Part shown: piece by piece, positions 11,160-27,621 of the stretch
Layout of the letters: the number at the start of each line of letters is the position of its first letter
How positions within the stretch are numbered: the first letter of the stretch is position 1
DNA from: Meloidogyne chitwoodi
Taxonomy: Eukaryota > Nematoda > Chromadorea > Rhabditida > Meloidogynidae
Length of the DNA stretch: 64,000 nucleotides
NCBI GenBank assembly: GCA_015183035.1
Contig: JACZZP010000003.1
Coordinates: 682,001 to 746,000 of the forward strand
Direction: 5' to 3'
Program-made: the position numbers and the translations under genes
Notes under the pieces: generated by a model
Databases searched by the model: none
What the model was told of the DNA's origin: nothing
Seen by the model: only the letters and a program-made list of their open reading frames with translations

Positions 11160-12286
11160 ATTTATTTCTGATTAATTAAAATATTAAAATATATTTATAA
11201 TTGAATATTATGGTATAAAACTCTCCTAAATTTAAAGAGAATTTTTAAGGAGAGACACTCTTCTTCACTGTTAAATTATGTTTTCCAGGCATTTTTAAAA
11301 GATTTTCTCCTTTATAGTATAAATAAATATCCCTTTTTTGTATTTTTTTAATATTTATAATGTTAGTCAAAATTTGATATAAAATTTAATTTATTTTAAA
11401 TATTAAAAATTGGTTAATTAAATTAAATGTTTTTGTTAAAAAATTTAAAAATAAATTTAAAAATAATTTTTTTTTTAAATATATTTTGATTGACTAGTAA
11501 AAATACAAAAATTGAGTAGAAAATAAAAAAAATATAAAAAAGAGGAAAATTTGATTGTTTTGTGAGGGATAGAAAGAGATGAAATGATGATGATGACCTT
11601 TATATGTGATGCCACTTTTTTTATATAAAATAAAATAAAGTAGGGAGGATTTTTATTGTTATTTATAGTAAATAAAATATTTTTTAATAATAATAATAAC
11701 TGCAATTAAAAAAAATAAATGGTCAAATATATTTAAAAATAAAATAAATATAAAATATTTTTAAAATTAATATTTTAATTTAAAAATGAGAGAAATTGAA
11801 ATATTTTTGAGTAAAAAAAGAAAATAAATTTAAAATAATATCTTTAAATTAATTAATTCTTAAAATTAATTAAATTGGTAAAAATAACTCTTTTAATTAA
11901 TTTATTAAGCAAAATTAGTTTAAATAATTATAATTTACTTAAAATTGGAATTTTGAGAGAAAAGTAAGGGATTGGCCGAATTGTGGATCTGAGAAGCATC
12001 AAATTAAGAGTTTTAATATTTTTCTTTCGATTTTGAAATTTTAGAAAAATTTTGGAATTTTTATAATTTTTTACTTTAAGTTAAGCTCCATTAAAAATTA
12101 ATAGATTTTTAAAAAATTTCTGGAAAGACATGGAAAAGAGTAAATAAATAAATAAATATATTTGTTGGAATCTTAATATTTACCCCAAAATTTATATTTA
12201 TTTAGAAAAAATGAAAAAACTTTTTTTTAAAATTAAATTTACTATAAAAAGGTAATTAAATAATTATAATTTAATCAAAAAATATT
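11160..12286. other. AT-rich intergenic region
   Basis: No convincing gene. Frames are short and made of Phe/Lys/Asn/Ile codons. One possible hairpin, CTCTCCTAAA/TTTAAGGAGAG, lies at about 11221-11256. The region should contain the promoters of the ZP gene (leftward) and of the small secreted protein at 12287 (rightward). Confidence 0.4.
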
Positions 12287-12954
12287 ATGTTGTATATTCT
12301 CCTTTGTTTGGCTTTTTTATTAAATCAACCAATTGTTCTATTTTCTATTAACAACAACTATAATGATCAACAAAAAATGTTCAATGATATAATTAAAGGA
12401 CAAAATCCATGGGAAATTCAAAAGAAGGACAGCAAAGAATTCAATCAAAAGGTTGAGGAAGTACTCAAATGGAATTTTACGGAAAGTCAAACAACGACAG
12501 GTAGTAGACAGGAGACATTTGACCGTCAGAAAATTGTTAGAACTTTTACAGAAAAACAAACAACAGGTATTTAGTAAATCGGGGACATTTAACCGTCAGA
12601 AAAATGAAATGACCAGGTAATAACTGGGAAAGTAAAAAAAGAAAAATGAGACAATTTAAAAATTTGGTTTACTAAGTAGAGTGGGTAAAAGACGGTAAAA
12701 TGATCTTAAATTTATATTTTTCCTAAAAATTAAATAAAAAGTAAAAATATATTTTTAGATAATTACATCAATAGTAGCACTGTTAATGTAAAGAGAGGAA
12801 AGTATTATGATACTTCAATTCGATGGGCAATTGTGTCTGCTTGTGCTGTGTAAGATTTTAAATTTTTCTTGAATATTTAAATTTCAGAATTTTGGCTATA
12901 ATTGTCATATTACTTGGATGGGAACATTGCAACGATGATGATCAGGCTGATTGA
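12287..12954 (+). CDS. Small secreted or type I membrane protein, unknown function
   Basis: Three exons, 12287-12566, 12759-12849 and 12888-12954, join in frame to 145 residues. Residues 1-21 (MLYILLCLAFLLNQPIVLFS) form a signal peptide. A polar, Asn/Gln/Thr-rich body follows, then a transmembrane helix (WAIVSACAVILAIIVILLGW) and a short acidic cytoplasmic tail (CNDDDQAD). One N-glycosylation site (NFTES) is visible. I do not recognise the family. Around the first donor site an imperfect tandem duplication (12488-12530 and 12558-12602, sharing GACATTTGACCGTCAGAAAA-like sequence) creates a second GGTA donor, which could allow alternative splicing. Confidence 0.65.
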
Positions 12955-13083
12955 GAAATTAAAGAATAAAAGATTATAATAACATATAATTAATTTTTGT
13001 AATAAAATAAATATATATAATTTAATTTTAAAGAAATAAAAACAAAGTCAATACTAAATTAATTGAAAAAATGCCGTAAATAA

Positions 13084-16070
<2,987 letters not shown>

Positions 16071-16095
16071 CAAATTATTTTTGTAATTCTTTTTA

Positions 16096-16423
16096 GGCAA
16101 TCATGAACAATTGGGGCTCCACCCCAAATAATCGCAGTGGCATAGTAAAATCGTGTTTTTAGGATTTATCGAGGGCGCTGATTACGAATCTGATCTTATC
16201 ACCAATCCTTATCTCATCAGTAATTTTAAAAATCACAGATTTTATCAAGATTTTCGCTCATTCGCTGATTAGATGATGGTTAATTTTTAAAATTATTGAT
16301 AAAATGATAAGGATTAGTGATAAGATCAGATTCGTAATCAGCGCCCTCGATAACCCCTAAAAACACGATTTTACTATGCCACTGCGATTATTTGGGGTGG
16401 AGCCCCAATTGTTCATGATTGCC
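16096..16423. mobile_element. Foldback inverted-repeat element (328 bp)
   Basis: Starts GGCAATCATGAACAATTGGG and ends with the reverse complement. The arms are about 125 bases each and nearly identical, including GGCGCTGATTACGAATCTGA. The spacer is short and AT-rich. I do not see a clear target duplication in the flanks, so the superfamily is open. The corresponding place downstream of copy 2 (22115 onward) lacks it, supporting insertion after the tandem duplication. Confidence 0.8.
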
Positions 16424-16954
16424 TCACGCCATTCTGTTACCGAAGAAGATACATGGTGAGCAGGCTTGAAAAGTTGCGACAATAAAAAACAAACCCAAAC
16501 AGCCCTATTTTTAGGGCCACATAACTAATAAGTGAATTCGGCAGTGGTTATTTTTCATATTTTGTGCATATTGTTTTTTGAAAAAATTGGATTTGTCCGT
16601 CAGATGAGACATATTACAGAAACTGAATTACCTAAATATTCATCCTTTTACTGGTTTTTATCCCTTCATTATAATCCCAAAACAGGTTGCCATGATCTTC
16701 TAGAAATATATTTGAGAATGTTGTCACAAATTTATGTTCTTTGATTATTAATATTTGATCACTTTTAAAATAAATATATTTTCACTTTATTATTAATTTT
16801 AATTATTTAATCCCTCTCTTTCCAAGTGCCAAAAGGTATATTATAGCGGAGAAGGAAAAATAAGCGTGCACTTCTAATGCCAAAAATGAAAGAGAAGGAA
16901 AGAAAAGAGCGAATTCTCTTTGCGAACAGGTAGGGAGCCAACGTGTTATTTACC
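16424..16954. other. Intergenic region between foldback element and inverted-duplication arm
   Basis: A 70-codon frame at 16532 has no recognisable family and no convincing splice partners. The rest is non-coding; 16830-16950 is purine-rich (GAGAAGGAAA-type) without matches elsewhere in the window. Confidence 0.35.
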
Positions 16955-17745
16955 GCTCGGAACGAATTTCAAAAGAATTTTTTTATTTGTATAATCGACC
17001 AGAATATTTTCCACCTTCAACTTCCTATGGTTTTTCTATTTTATTTATTTTAAGATATCGATATCAAAACAAAAACATTTAAACAACGAAAAACAAAAAT
17101 TGCCCCGTGGGAGAATGTCACTTCCACCTCTTCTTTCAAAGAATTTGGAACCATCTCTAATCAAAAAAATTAGGCCATTTCTTCGGGCTTTTTTCTCTGA
17201 GGTTAATATTAAAGAAGAAGAAATTGAAACTTTTGCTTTGGCATTTAAAGAATATAAAGATTTGGACTTATTAATTTTTGATTCACCTGCTAGGATTGCT
17301 TTCCCTGGACGAAAGCGTGCTTTACGAAATCTTTGTAAAATGACAATAAAAAAGGTTTATATTATAATTTTTGAATTTAACAATAAGGATAGGCTTTAAA
17401 TAACCTATCATTTTTTAGAATATTAATGCTAAAGAATCTTATTTGTTTATTCCTTTTTTAAAATTGTCCTTTTTTATTTTCTAGTTTGAAGAACTAAAAA
17501 TTGATCCATCTGATGTTCTTTATAAAAATCTTTGTTTTTCAATGCAAAATGATGATGAATATTTATTTAATATTTTTCCTCTTAATTTTTGGCATTTTTC
17601 TTCTCCATCATTTGATCAAAATAATTATATTGTTATTCGGCAAAGTGTCCAAAATATATCAAAAGGAACTACAGGATTAAGTTGCTGGCAGGTTTGGAGA
17701 TTTTTTTTAAATATTTTTTTGGCTCTACTTTAGGACATGCTTCCC
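16955..17745 (+). pseudogene. Duplicated LYRM1 end and FAM86-type methyltransferase N-terminus (left arm)
   Basis: Inverted copy of 36815-35940. It holds a scrap of LYRM1 (an internal segment is deleted near 16990) and the methyltransferase N-terminal exons: MSLPPLLSKNLEPSLIKKI from 17114 through KGTTGLSCWQ at about 17692. The S-adenosylmethionine-binding half is absent. Sequence corresponding to about 35930-33270 of the right arm is deleted, so the reading runs into ZNHIT6-like sequence in another frame and stops. It is a fragment and is unlikely to make an active enzyme. Confidence 0.85.
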
Positions 17746-19296
17746 ATCAAAGAATATGCGTCCCAAAATTAGAGCACTTATTGAACAAAATGAGGAAACA
17801 GTTGAACCCTCAGAAAATGTTAGTTTTAAAAAAGTAAAATCACTCGTTGACTACGAACTTGAAGAGGAAGAAGAGTTGAAGGATTCTGATGATATTGTTG
17901 ACAATAAAAACAAAAAAATGGAAGAAGAAGGAGAAGGAGAAATTCTTTCTGTTCAAAACATTGAAGAGAAACAATTAATCGATGACCAAAATAATTTTAA
18001 TAAGGTCAATATAGATGTTTGTCCAAATCAAGATTCATTGTCATCACTAAAATGGCTTTCTTACACAGTTTGGTATTTTTATTTTATTTGTTTTAAAGCA
18101 TTTTTTAATATTCCCTTTTATTTAAAGGTTCAAAATATTCCTGAATCAATTCGTGTTTGCACTCTTCTACGTCAATTTCTCTGTCCAAAACCTTATGGGA
18201 CAGTTATACAAAAATCACAATTGAATATGGATTTTTTGCAAACATTTATTCTGTATATATATTTAATTATTTTCTTAATTTTATTTAATAATTTTAAGTG
18301 AATCCAAACAAATTATTAATCCTCCAAACAATTCTGATAAAAATAAAGATTTTGGAAGTAGTCAATTACATATTTATTCTGAGGTTGCATTGCCTCTTGG
18401 AAATGAAGATGATGAAATTAAAAGTGAAAATGATTGTCAAAGTGATGCTGAATTGAGGTTAAACTTATTTTTAATATTTTATTAAAATTTATTTTAAGAT
18501 ATTATCCAGTTAATCCACAACAAACTATTTTGGAAAATTTGCGAAATCGCTATGTATTTTGTTTTTAAATTTTGTAATAAATTTTAAAATTAATTTTATA
18601 TCAGGTTGTTGGACATCCTTGCTTTGCTGTTCTTTTAAGAAGAGAAAACGAATTTGGCGAGTTTGAATTTCCAACGATGGGTGAAGCAGAACAGGCTTTA
18701 CTTAATGCTGAACGTGAACGGATAGTTACAATTAAAGGTTTAATTCTAAAAAATAAACTAGTTCTTTTAGAATTAATTTATTGAGATTAAAAAGATTTTT
18801 AAGATCGGCCAAGGTGGCAAAATCGCAATGGAAATGGTGGCGGTCGAGGATTTCGAGGCGGTCAGGTAATAAATACGTAAAAGTTTTAATCACTCTCATT
18901 TTTTAGTTTAACAACAAATCTCGTCAACATGGACGTAATGGAGGAAGAAGGGGTGGTCAACAGCACATGACAGAGCACAACAATAGACCCTCAATCGCTT
19001 CAAATAGTCAATGGCAGCAACAGGTTATTATTACTAAATTAAAGAAAAAATAATTATTATTTTTTTATTTAAAGCCTTCTAATGGACCTATTTACAATAA
19101 TTACTCATCTTCTAATAATCAACATCATCAATACCACCATTTCCATCCATATATGCCTTCTACATTTGTGCCACAAGCTCCTTATCCAAATCAAGGACTA
19201 TCAAGAGTAAGAAATTAACTTTTTAAATTTTAAATGAATAAAATTTAGTGGAATGGTCAAGGAGGAGGAAACAGAGGAAATGAATTTAGACGTTGA
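17746..19296 (+). pseudogene. Duplicated C-terminal part of ZNHIT6/BCD1-like gene (left arm)
   Basis: Exons from ALIEQNEETVEPSENVSFKK to the RGG-rich tail and the stop at 19294-19296 match the minus-strand gene at 31755-33982 almost codon by codon (VQNIPESIRVCTLLRQFLC, then GHPCFAVLLRRENEFGEF). The zinc-finger start of the gene is missing because of the deletion junction near 17745. The remaining exons are still open, so the duplication is recent or the fragment is under some constraint. Without its own start it is called a pseudogene. Confidence 0.85.
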
Positions 19297-19512
19297 GCTT
19301 GGAAGATAATAAAATATTTTATTTATTATATAATCTCTTGTTGAATTTCTAAAGGAATTTATTATACTTTTCTGATCATTTGAAAAATAAAAGTAATATT
19401 TACAAATTTTAAACAAAATAATAACAAATTAAAAAAAATATCCCCAATTTATTTTTATTTCAAATTTCTCTAACACAATAACAAAAAAAATTAAGAAAAA
19501 TAACAATTTTAT

Positions 19513-20088
19513 TTAATAAGTAAATAAAGCAATTTGTCCATCAGCACCAGAAGTAATTAGCCAAGGCTTAAAAATAATAAACAATTAAATTTAAATAAAT
19601 AAATTAATTAACCTGAAATGGGTGAAAGATGGCACAAAGAATTGATAATCTAGTATTGTCAAGTTTTGGTGGTATTGGTGATTCTTTTCCATCTTTGTCA
19701 GAATCCTTAAAATAATTAAATCATAAAAAAAGAATTAAATGGTCATAGACCTTAAGAGAAATATTTCAAAACTTCTATGAACAGAATTAAAAAAGAAAAA
19801 ACGAAAATTTCTTATTTTTTAGGTTCACGATTTTTATTTTTAAATAAAAAAACTAACTTTCTCTTCGGATTCGTCTTTATTTTCCTCAGTCAATTTTATT
19901 TCTGTTTCTTGCTCTTTTAGTCTAGATAATTCTTTTTTTGCCAATATTTTATGTCCAAAAAGTCGTTTAACTATTTAAAAAATAAATTAAAATTATATTT
20001 TTAAATTTAACCTGGTACTAAATCATTATCTCGTGCCAAATCTTGACTTGCTTTAGCATGATAAACTATTGCTGTAGTCTGATCTGTG
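19513..20088 (-). pseudogene. Duplicated 3' end of BOP1 (left arm)
   Basis: Reverse-strand copy of the last four BOP1 exons (30977-31549), reading [21 protein letters not shown], then [21 protein letters not shown], and ending at the same ALFTY stop (19513-19515). Homology ends at about 20088 with a small deletion. The upstream part of BOP1 is not present, so this is a truncated copy at the edge of the inverted duplication. Confidence 0.88.
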
Positions 20089-20397
20089 TTCAACTGATGC
20101 GTACCAGTACCGTGTAATTAGCTCCGTAAAAAAATCAGCTTAAACTCAAATGTTGTTATTTTTTCGAGACGAAAACTTTTATTAATTATTTTTTAATTAC
20201 TGTATTTTTTTTTGTTATTTAAGTTGTTTTAATTTTTGTTTCTTTTTAAAATCCTTTCACTTTTGTTATATTGTATTTTTTTTATTCTTTTTTGATCAAG
20301 TAATAAAACGCGTTAGATTCTGACTAGTTATGTAACTAATTATCTAAAAAGCACATCGTTTATTTTTAATTCTCTTATTTTTTAGATCTTTCAAACA

Positions 20398-22114
<1,717 letters not shown>

Positions 22115-22801
22115 CAAATTTTTTTAATTGACTTTTTTATGTATTTTTATTTTTTATAGAGATCGAACTTTAGTAAGGCAGCCGAACCAATCCCAGAAAA
22201 TAGCAAATGATTGGATGGGATTAATTCCGAAAACTGAATTAAAACTTGTTTGTATCCACTCAACCATCCCACCGCCGATTGAGTTTTTTTACATATACTT
22301 ACTAGGAAAGAAAGCTGGCCTTACACTTTTGGCGTCCCTATCTTTCTTTAGTCACCATCCTTGGAACCTTTCAGCTTTACTTATCACTTCTGTTCAGGTA
22401 TTGATTTTGTTCGATCTCTAATTTTGGGACTTTTCAATTGGGACAAAAGTCCGCAAATTTTATCCGCAACTTTTTATATTTATTAATTATTTTGGAGGCA
22501 TAAAATCAACAATTTTTGGTTAAAATATCATCAAATGCATCAACTTCTCTTCTTTTCATATCCTCCCGCCATATAAATTCGCGTATGGTTTCATCTGGGA
22601 TCCATTCAGCATTATATAATCTTTTTTATTTAAGAATTATTGATTTTTTGTCTCATTTATTAAATTGACAAATGGAATAAATATGTATTATGCTTTTGTT
22701 TTTTATGAATGTTTTTGTTACTCTACTTTAGTCTATATTAAAGTGCTTAATAAACTTTTCATGTATTTTAACTTTAAGATTGTGCCTTATTTTGAGAGGA
22801 T
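22115..22801. other. Intergenic with two unassigned exon-like stretches
   Basis: A plus-strand frame follows an AG acceptor at about 22160 (DRTLVRQPNQSQKIANDWMG) and runs to about 22395. A minus-strand stretch, 22612-22500, reads LYNAEWIPDETIREFIWRED. I recognise neither. They may be remnants of a gene interrupted by the HSP70-CBM14 duplication. The rest is AT-rich and should include the REC8 promoter. Confidence 0.3.
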
Positions 22802-25800
22802 ATGTTTTTTTCTTACCAGATATTGATTCGGAAGAATGGAAATTTTGCTGTCATTTGGTAAGTGTTAATCTGAAGTTTGAAGATTTGGTTATTTATGGTT
22901 TTGTTTTGACTTGCTTTAATGTTATTGTTCAGGCGTTATATGCATGGTCCTCGTGACGGTCATTCTAAAGTGTCAAAGAAGGAGTTACTTGATGTTAATA
23001 TTGGTCAAGCATGGTATTTGTAAATATTTTTCTATAGGGAAACTCGTTTTTTCATTTCAGTACTGACTTGAGGGGTTACGTTCCGACAGGAAGACTTGAT
23101 AAGTTGGAGTTGCAAAACAAAATGTCTCTTTATTTGCTCGCTCAGTTATCGTATGGTGTTACATTGGTACTTAATGTTCAGGCTGGGTATTTAATTTGTA
23201 AGAATTATTATAATTGGAGAAGCGAATTAATTTCCTAAAAATAATAAATTTATTGTTGAACTGGTGCTATGTGATTTGGGCAGTGGTGATTTGGGCATTG
23301 AGTTATTTGGGCAGTGGTGATTTGGGCAGTGAGTTATTTGGGCAGTGGTGATTTGGGCAGTAAATATTTCTTTTTAAAAATGATTTATATTAGATTGGTA
23401 GGGCTCATATTATAATTACCAAAAACCTAGTCTTACCTGACAATAAGGTAGAGACCGGAACCGGACCCCTTTACCCGTTTTTTTGGAGTCACCGGGTTGA
23501 AATCGGGACCCGGAATTCCGGGTTTACCCGGTTCGGGTCCCGGCCGCATTTATTTCCAAAAACCCGGACCCGATTTTTTCAAAATTCCGGTCTCTACAAT
23601 AAGGAGCTTTTTTAACACAACACCAGTATTCGATCCCTTCACTAATTTTTGATTCAGCTTCAAAACTATAGTTAAAGCCTTGAAGTCAAAGTAAAGTTTT
23701 CCCTCTGATATTTTTTAACAAAAAGAAATGTTTACTGCCCAAATCACTACTGCCCAAATAACTCAATGCCCAAATCACCACTGCCCAAATAACTCACTGT
23801 CAAAATCACCACTGCCCAAATCACCATCCACGGTTGAACTGGTTTTCCATTGCCGAAAGCCTTGTAACGGTGCCATAAGATCTTGTATTAAAACCTGCAA
23901 TGAACTGTCAAGAAAAACTGATAAAATTTTTTATTTCTTTTTCCAAGCTGATCTGCAAACTTTTCTCAATAATATTGGTAAACCGCCAGGACCACCGCCA
24001 GATAAACCGCAAAGGAAGCGTAGAGCTACTGAAGCAGCTACACCAGGTATGGAGCAGGAGGGCGACTTTGATGATATTCCTATTGCTGAAACGCCTCGAA
24101 CCCGCAAAAAACGTAGAACTACACAGAGTAATCGTCAATCTTTACTTGATCTTAGCGACCCGGTTTATATTTTTAAAATTTTTTATATTTTTAAATAAAA
24201 ATTTTAGCGCTCATATGTTGACCAACAGATTCCACTTCGTCATAAAGATCGCCAAGATGAAAACGGATTACAAGAATTGCATGAGGATTTTATGGATACT
24301 GCGGTTGGATTACCGCCTCTTGAATGGACTGCACTGATTGGTGAACAAGAAAATGAAACTCGACAACAAAAAATTTCGATTGCTTCTTTACGACAGGACG
24401 TTTTTGAAGATGACAGTATTCGGAAATTAGAAAAATCTTTGGGCGTAGCAACAGCTGAGGGAGGAAGAGATGAGATTAACATGACTAATGGACATATAGA
24501 AGAACGACGTGACGGGGAACGAAGAGAGACAATTGAAGTTTTATTTTCATTTTAAAATTTCTTATTTTGTTTTAAGGATTTATTTGGACCAGAATTGCCG
24601 TTGGATGATACGCGTGAACCAATTTATCGTCAGAATTTAAATCGAACTGAGGAGACCTCTTTTGTCCAAGACTTTGAGGTATAGTTTTTGTAATATTTCA
24701 TTTAATAATTATATTTAGGAGATTAGACTTGATGCATTGCCTGATCTGGAGATGCCGCCTCCAGCGGCTGTTCCACGCCGTCGTCGCCAATTTGGTATAA
24801 TTTACGATGAGCAGACTCAGTTAACAGATGTATATTTTCTTACCTACAATTTGGTACTAATTTTATTTTAGGATCAGATTCAACAACAAATAAATAATGT
24901 CAGAGGAATTGTTCGAGGCAATGAGGATTTTCGACGAATGTTTTTGTATGACAAACAACCACCTCTTTCTCAACTCTTAAATCCATTTCCAGGTTTTTGA
25001 TAAACATGTATATTTTTAATTAATATTTTATAGATGAATTTCTTGACGAGCAATTTCGACCATTGTTTGAACATGTTACGAAGAATTATCGTGAAAGACC
25101 GCTTACTTTTCAAGAAGCTCAACATTTAACTTCTCAAGTTCTTTCTTTTTATACTATTTATTTATTTTTAACTATTCGGCTTAATTAATTTATTTTAAGC
25201 AACTTCATGAACGTCGTTTTGATGCTGAACTTGATACATGGCGTGGTTCTATTACACCTAATGACTCTATCGTTCAAAATCCTCTACAAAAAGTATCTGT
25301 TGCCAACCTTATGCTTCCACCTGAGGTATTGATAATTCTTTTATATTTTCTTTATTTCTTTTAAAGGAATCTCTCGTAGAAGATTCTAATAGAAAACGCC
25401 CATCTACTCCTTTGGATATTGAATTTTCTCGTCGTGTAATGCAAGAGTCAATGAGTGGTAAAAAGAATTTATTTTTAAAATTAATTAAATATAAATTAAT
25501 TTGCTAACAGATCGTCGCCGATCGGAACTGATACCACTTGAGGAATCCATGCAAGAACCTCAATCATTTCAATTTGATCAAAGTATTGAACAAATGCGTG
25601 ATGCACAATTTGGGGATGATATTCGATTGGAGCGTGAATCTATATTTGTCAAACCATCACCTGATGTTCATTCTGATGATGATTGGGACGAGGAAATGAA
25701 TCAACTTTATAAGTTTGTTTTGATTTAATAGTTATTTTGGTCTTGGTCAAAAAATGTTCGGACCTTTTGATCCTCCATTAACTTTATTGTTGATTTTTTG

Positions 25801-26136
25801 AAATATTTTGCTCAATTTATCATATTAATATTTTAGCAACATTGTGAATAAACTAGAAGGTCAACTTGTTGTCTATTTCCATGATGTGGCAAATGTGAAT
25901 GATCATGGTGGAGAAAGGAATAATGGGCGGAAACGTGCTGCACGTAAATTCTTCACTCTATTGAGTAATTTATTTAAATTATCATAATTATATTAATACA
26001 AATAAACTTTTAAGAACTGTTAAAGCATCAAAAAATCAGGGTTCGTCAAATGGAGCCTTATGGTAAAATTATGATTCGTTTGATGAGACAATCTGAGGAT
26101 TTGCTCAATGGCAGCTTCAACTTAATAAATTATTAA
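22802..26136 (+). CDS. REC8: REC8-like meiotic cohesin kleisin
   Basis: Alpha-kleisin that closes the SMC1-SMC3 ring in meiotic cohesin. The start at 22802 gives MFFSYQILIRKNGNFAVIW, matching the REC8/RAD21 N-terminal pattern, followed by KMSLYLLAQLSYGVTLVLN and YLISDLQTFLNNI, the SMC3-binding helices. A long polar, acidic middle has basic patches (PQRKRRAT, RKKRRTTQ). The C-terminal winged helix reads AARKFFTLL, LLKHQKIRVRQMEPYGKIM, typical for binding the SMC1 head. The SLYL pattern favours REC8 over RAD21. The gene has about 14 exons and 650 residues. Intron 3 (23198-23947) has swollen with two nested inverted-repeat elements. Confidence 0.85.
23266..23832. mobile_element. Inverted-repeat element with TGATTTGGGCAGT arrays (567 bp), in REC8 intron
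   Basis: The left end has about five GATTTGGGCAGT/GTTATTTGGGCAGT units (23274-23361), and the right end has the same array reversed (23735-23826). An 11-bp direct repeat GTTGAACTGGT flanks it (23255-23265 and 23833-23843), consistent with a target duplication of 8-11 bp. No transposase. A second element is nested at 23449-23596. The donor at 23198 and acceptor before 23948 are intact, so the insertion is likely spliced out. Confidence 0.8.
23449..23596. mobile_element. hAT-like MITE, TAGAGACCGGAA family (148 bp)
   Basis: Ends TAGAGACCGGAA/TTCCGGTCTCTA with an exact 8-bp duplication CAATAAGG (23441-23448 and 23597-23604). The body is rich in ACCCGG and CCCGGTTC units. It has the same architecture as the TAGAGTTAGGAA elements, with a diverged motif. 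It is nested in the element at 23266-23832. Confidence 0.88.
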
Positions 26137-26654
26137 ATGAAATTTTTGGCTTTCTTTGATTAAAAATATATTTATTTATTTATTTTTCTTTTTCAATTTT
26201 TTTCCACGATTTATTTTTCTTGTCTGGTATAAGTAAATTCACAGAACGCCAATTTTACTTTAAAAATCTTTGTTATTTTTCTAATTTTTACTTGGAATTT
26301 TAACTTGATTTTTACTAATTGAGAATTGTTAATTCTGTGTATTTTACATCTCCCTATTTCACGTTTTAATACAAAATATTTTACAAACCTTAATTATATT
26401 AAATAATAACTTGAGCAAAATAATTTTGTTTTTGTTCAGATTGGGTAAAAATTTATTTTTACTTATTTTGCTCATCCTTAAAATCGAATCTCTTTAAAAA
26501 AATTTTCTCCGGTGTTTTAAAATAAAATGATTTAATCTTTGTTTCTAATTTTATCTTTAGAACTAATTGAACAAAGCATAATCCTAATATTATTTTCTTT
26601 CTTAATTTATTTTTTTAATTATTTTAATTTAAAGATTTAATATTTACTAAATAT
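26137..26654. other. AT-rich intergenic region between REC8 and SYS1
   Basis: No gene or repeat recognised. It should hold the REC8 3' end and SYS1 promoter or trans-splice acceptor; a TTTTAG-like acceptor is not obvious just upstream of 26655. Confidence 0.4.
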
Positions 26655-27236
26655 ATGGTTGGTGCTGGAGCATTTCGTACAAGTGTTTGGGATCCAACAT
26701 TAATTGTTGGACAGATTATTTGTCTTCAAAGTGCTTTCTATAGCGCAGAAAGTGCACTGATGTTTTTATGGAGTTTTTCTGGATATATTCCTTCACTCGC
26801 TGAAATGTTTGCTTTTGAGGTTTTTTTTAAATTTTAAAAAATTTAAAATTATAATTTTAGCCTAGTAAACCGATCGTCTTTATTCAATTAATTAGTTCTA
26901 TTTTTTGTGCCTTTATGTTGCTCGTACTTGTTGGTAGAGCACGCCAATGTCTTGACTTTTCCATCACTCTACATTTTCTCCATTTTATTGCAGTTTGTTT
27001 TTATAATAGGACAATTCCTACACTTTTAAGTTGGTAAGAATCTTTAAAATTTTATTTTTTTAATATTTTTTTTCCAAAAAAGGTGGCTGCTTCAAGTAAT
27101 TAGCTGTACAATTTGTACTATTTTTGGAGAATGGCTTTGTGTGAAGAGAGAATGCAAAGAAATTCCTCTTTCTCAATCTAATAAAGAAATAAATTCTTTT
27201 AGTGATTTATCTACATCTCGGTTAATTGAAACTTAA
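26655..27236 (+). CDS. SYS1: SYS1-like Golgi membrane protein
   Basis: Four-helix Golgi membrane protein that anchors ARFRP1/ARL3 GTPase for trans-Golgi trafficking. Three exons (26655-26819, 26861-27034, 27083-27236) give 163 residues, close to the family length. Conserved stretches are RTSVWDPTLIVGQIICLQS at the N-terminus, GRARQCLDFSITLHFLHF in the middle, and TLLSWWLLQVIS and GEWLCVKRECKEIPL near the end. These follow the animal SYS1 pattern (WDP, CLDF, HF, WW, GE-LC, EIPL). No defects are seen. BOP1 starts 386 bases downstream on the same strand. Confidence 0.9.
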
Positions 27237-27621
27237 ATTATAGTTTTTATTTGACTTTTTTTGGTTGGATTCTAATTTTGCTTTTAATAAGATATCTTGT
27301 TTTCCATTATTTTTGACAAAAATTCTATTTCAAAGTTCATGACTTCTTTATTTTATATAAAATCCAAACCACCCTTTTTTACGAACGAAAATAAAAATTA
27401 ATTTATTTATATTTTTAATGTAGCCAATTCTTTTCTTACTTTTTCAAGATATTAAAAAAATATTGGCTACATTTTGATAATGGAGACGGGTTTTCATTAA
27501 AATATTTTTGCATAAATATTTATATACTTAATTTTTATTTTTTTTAAAGTTATTATATTATTTAAATAATTATTATTTAAATATATATTTGTTTAAAGAT
27601 AAATTATTTTTTAATTAGATA
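27237..27621. other. Intergenic SYS1-BOP1, with a 12-bp perfect inverted repeat
   Basis: AATGTAGCCAAT at 27417-27428 is repeated inverted as ATTGGCTACATT at 27462-27473, with a 33-base AT-rich loop. It could be a small transposon stub or a hairpin in the SYS1 3' region. Nothing else is recognised. Confidence 0.5.

Noticed and set aside
23728..23860. N-terminal extension of a REC8 exon with repeated CPNH units
   Set aside because: It is the TGGGCAGT array of the intronic element; the REC8 exon starts at 23948 after an AG acceptor and keeps the family sequence.
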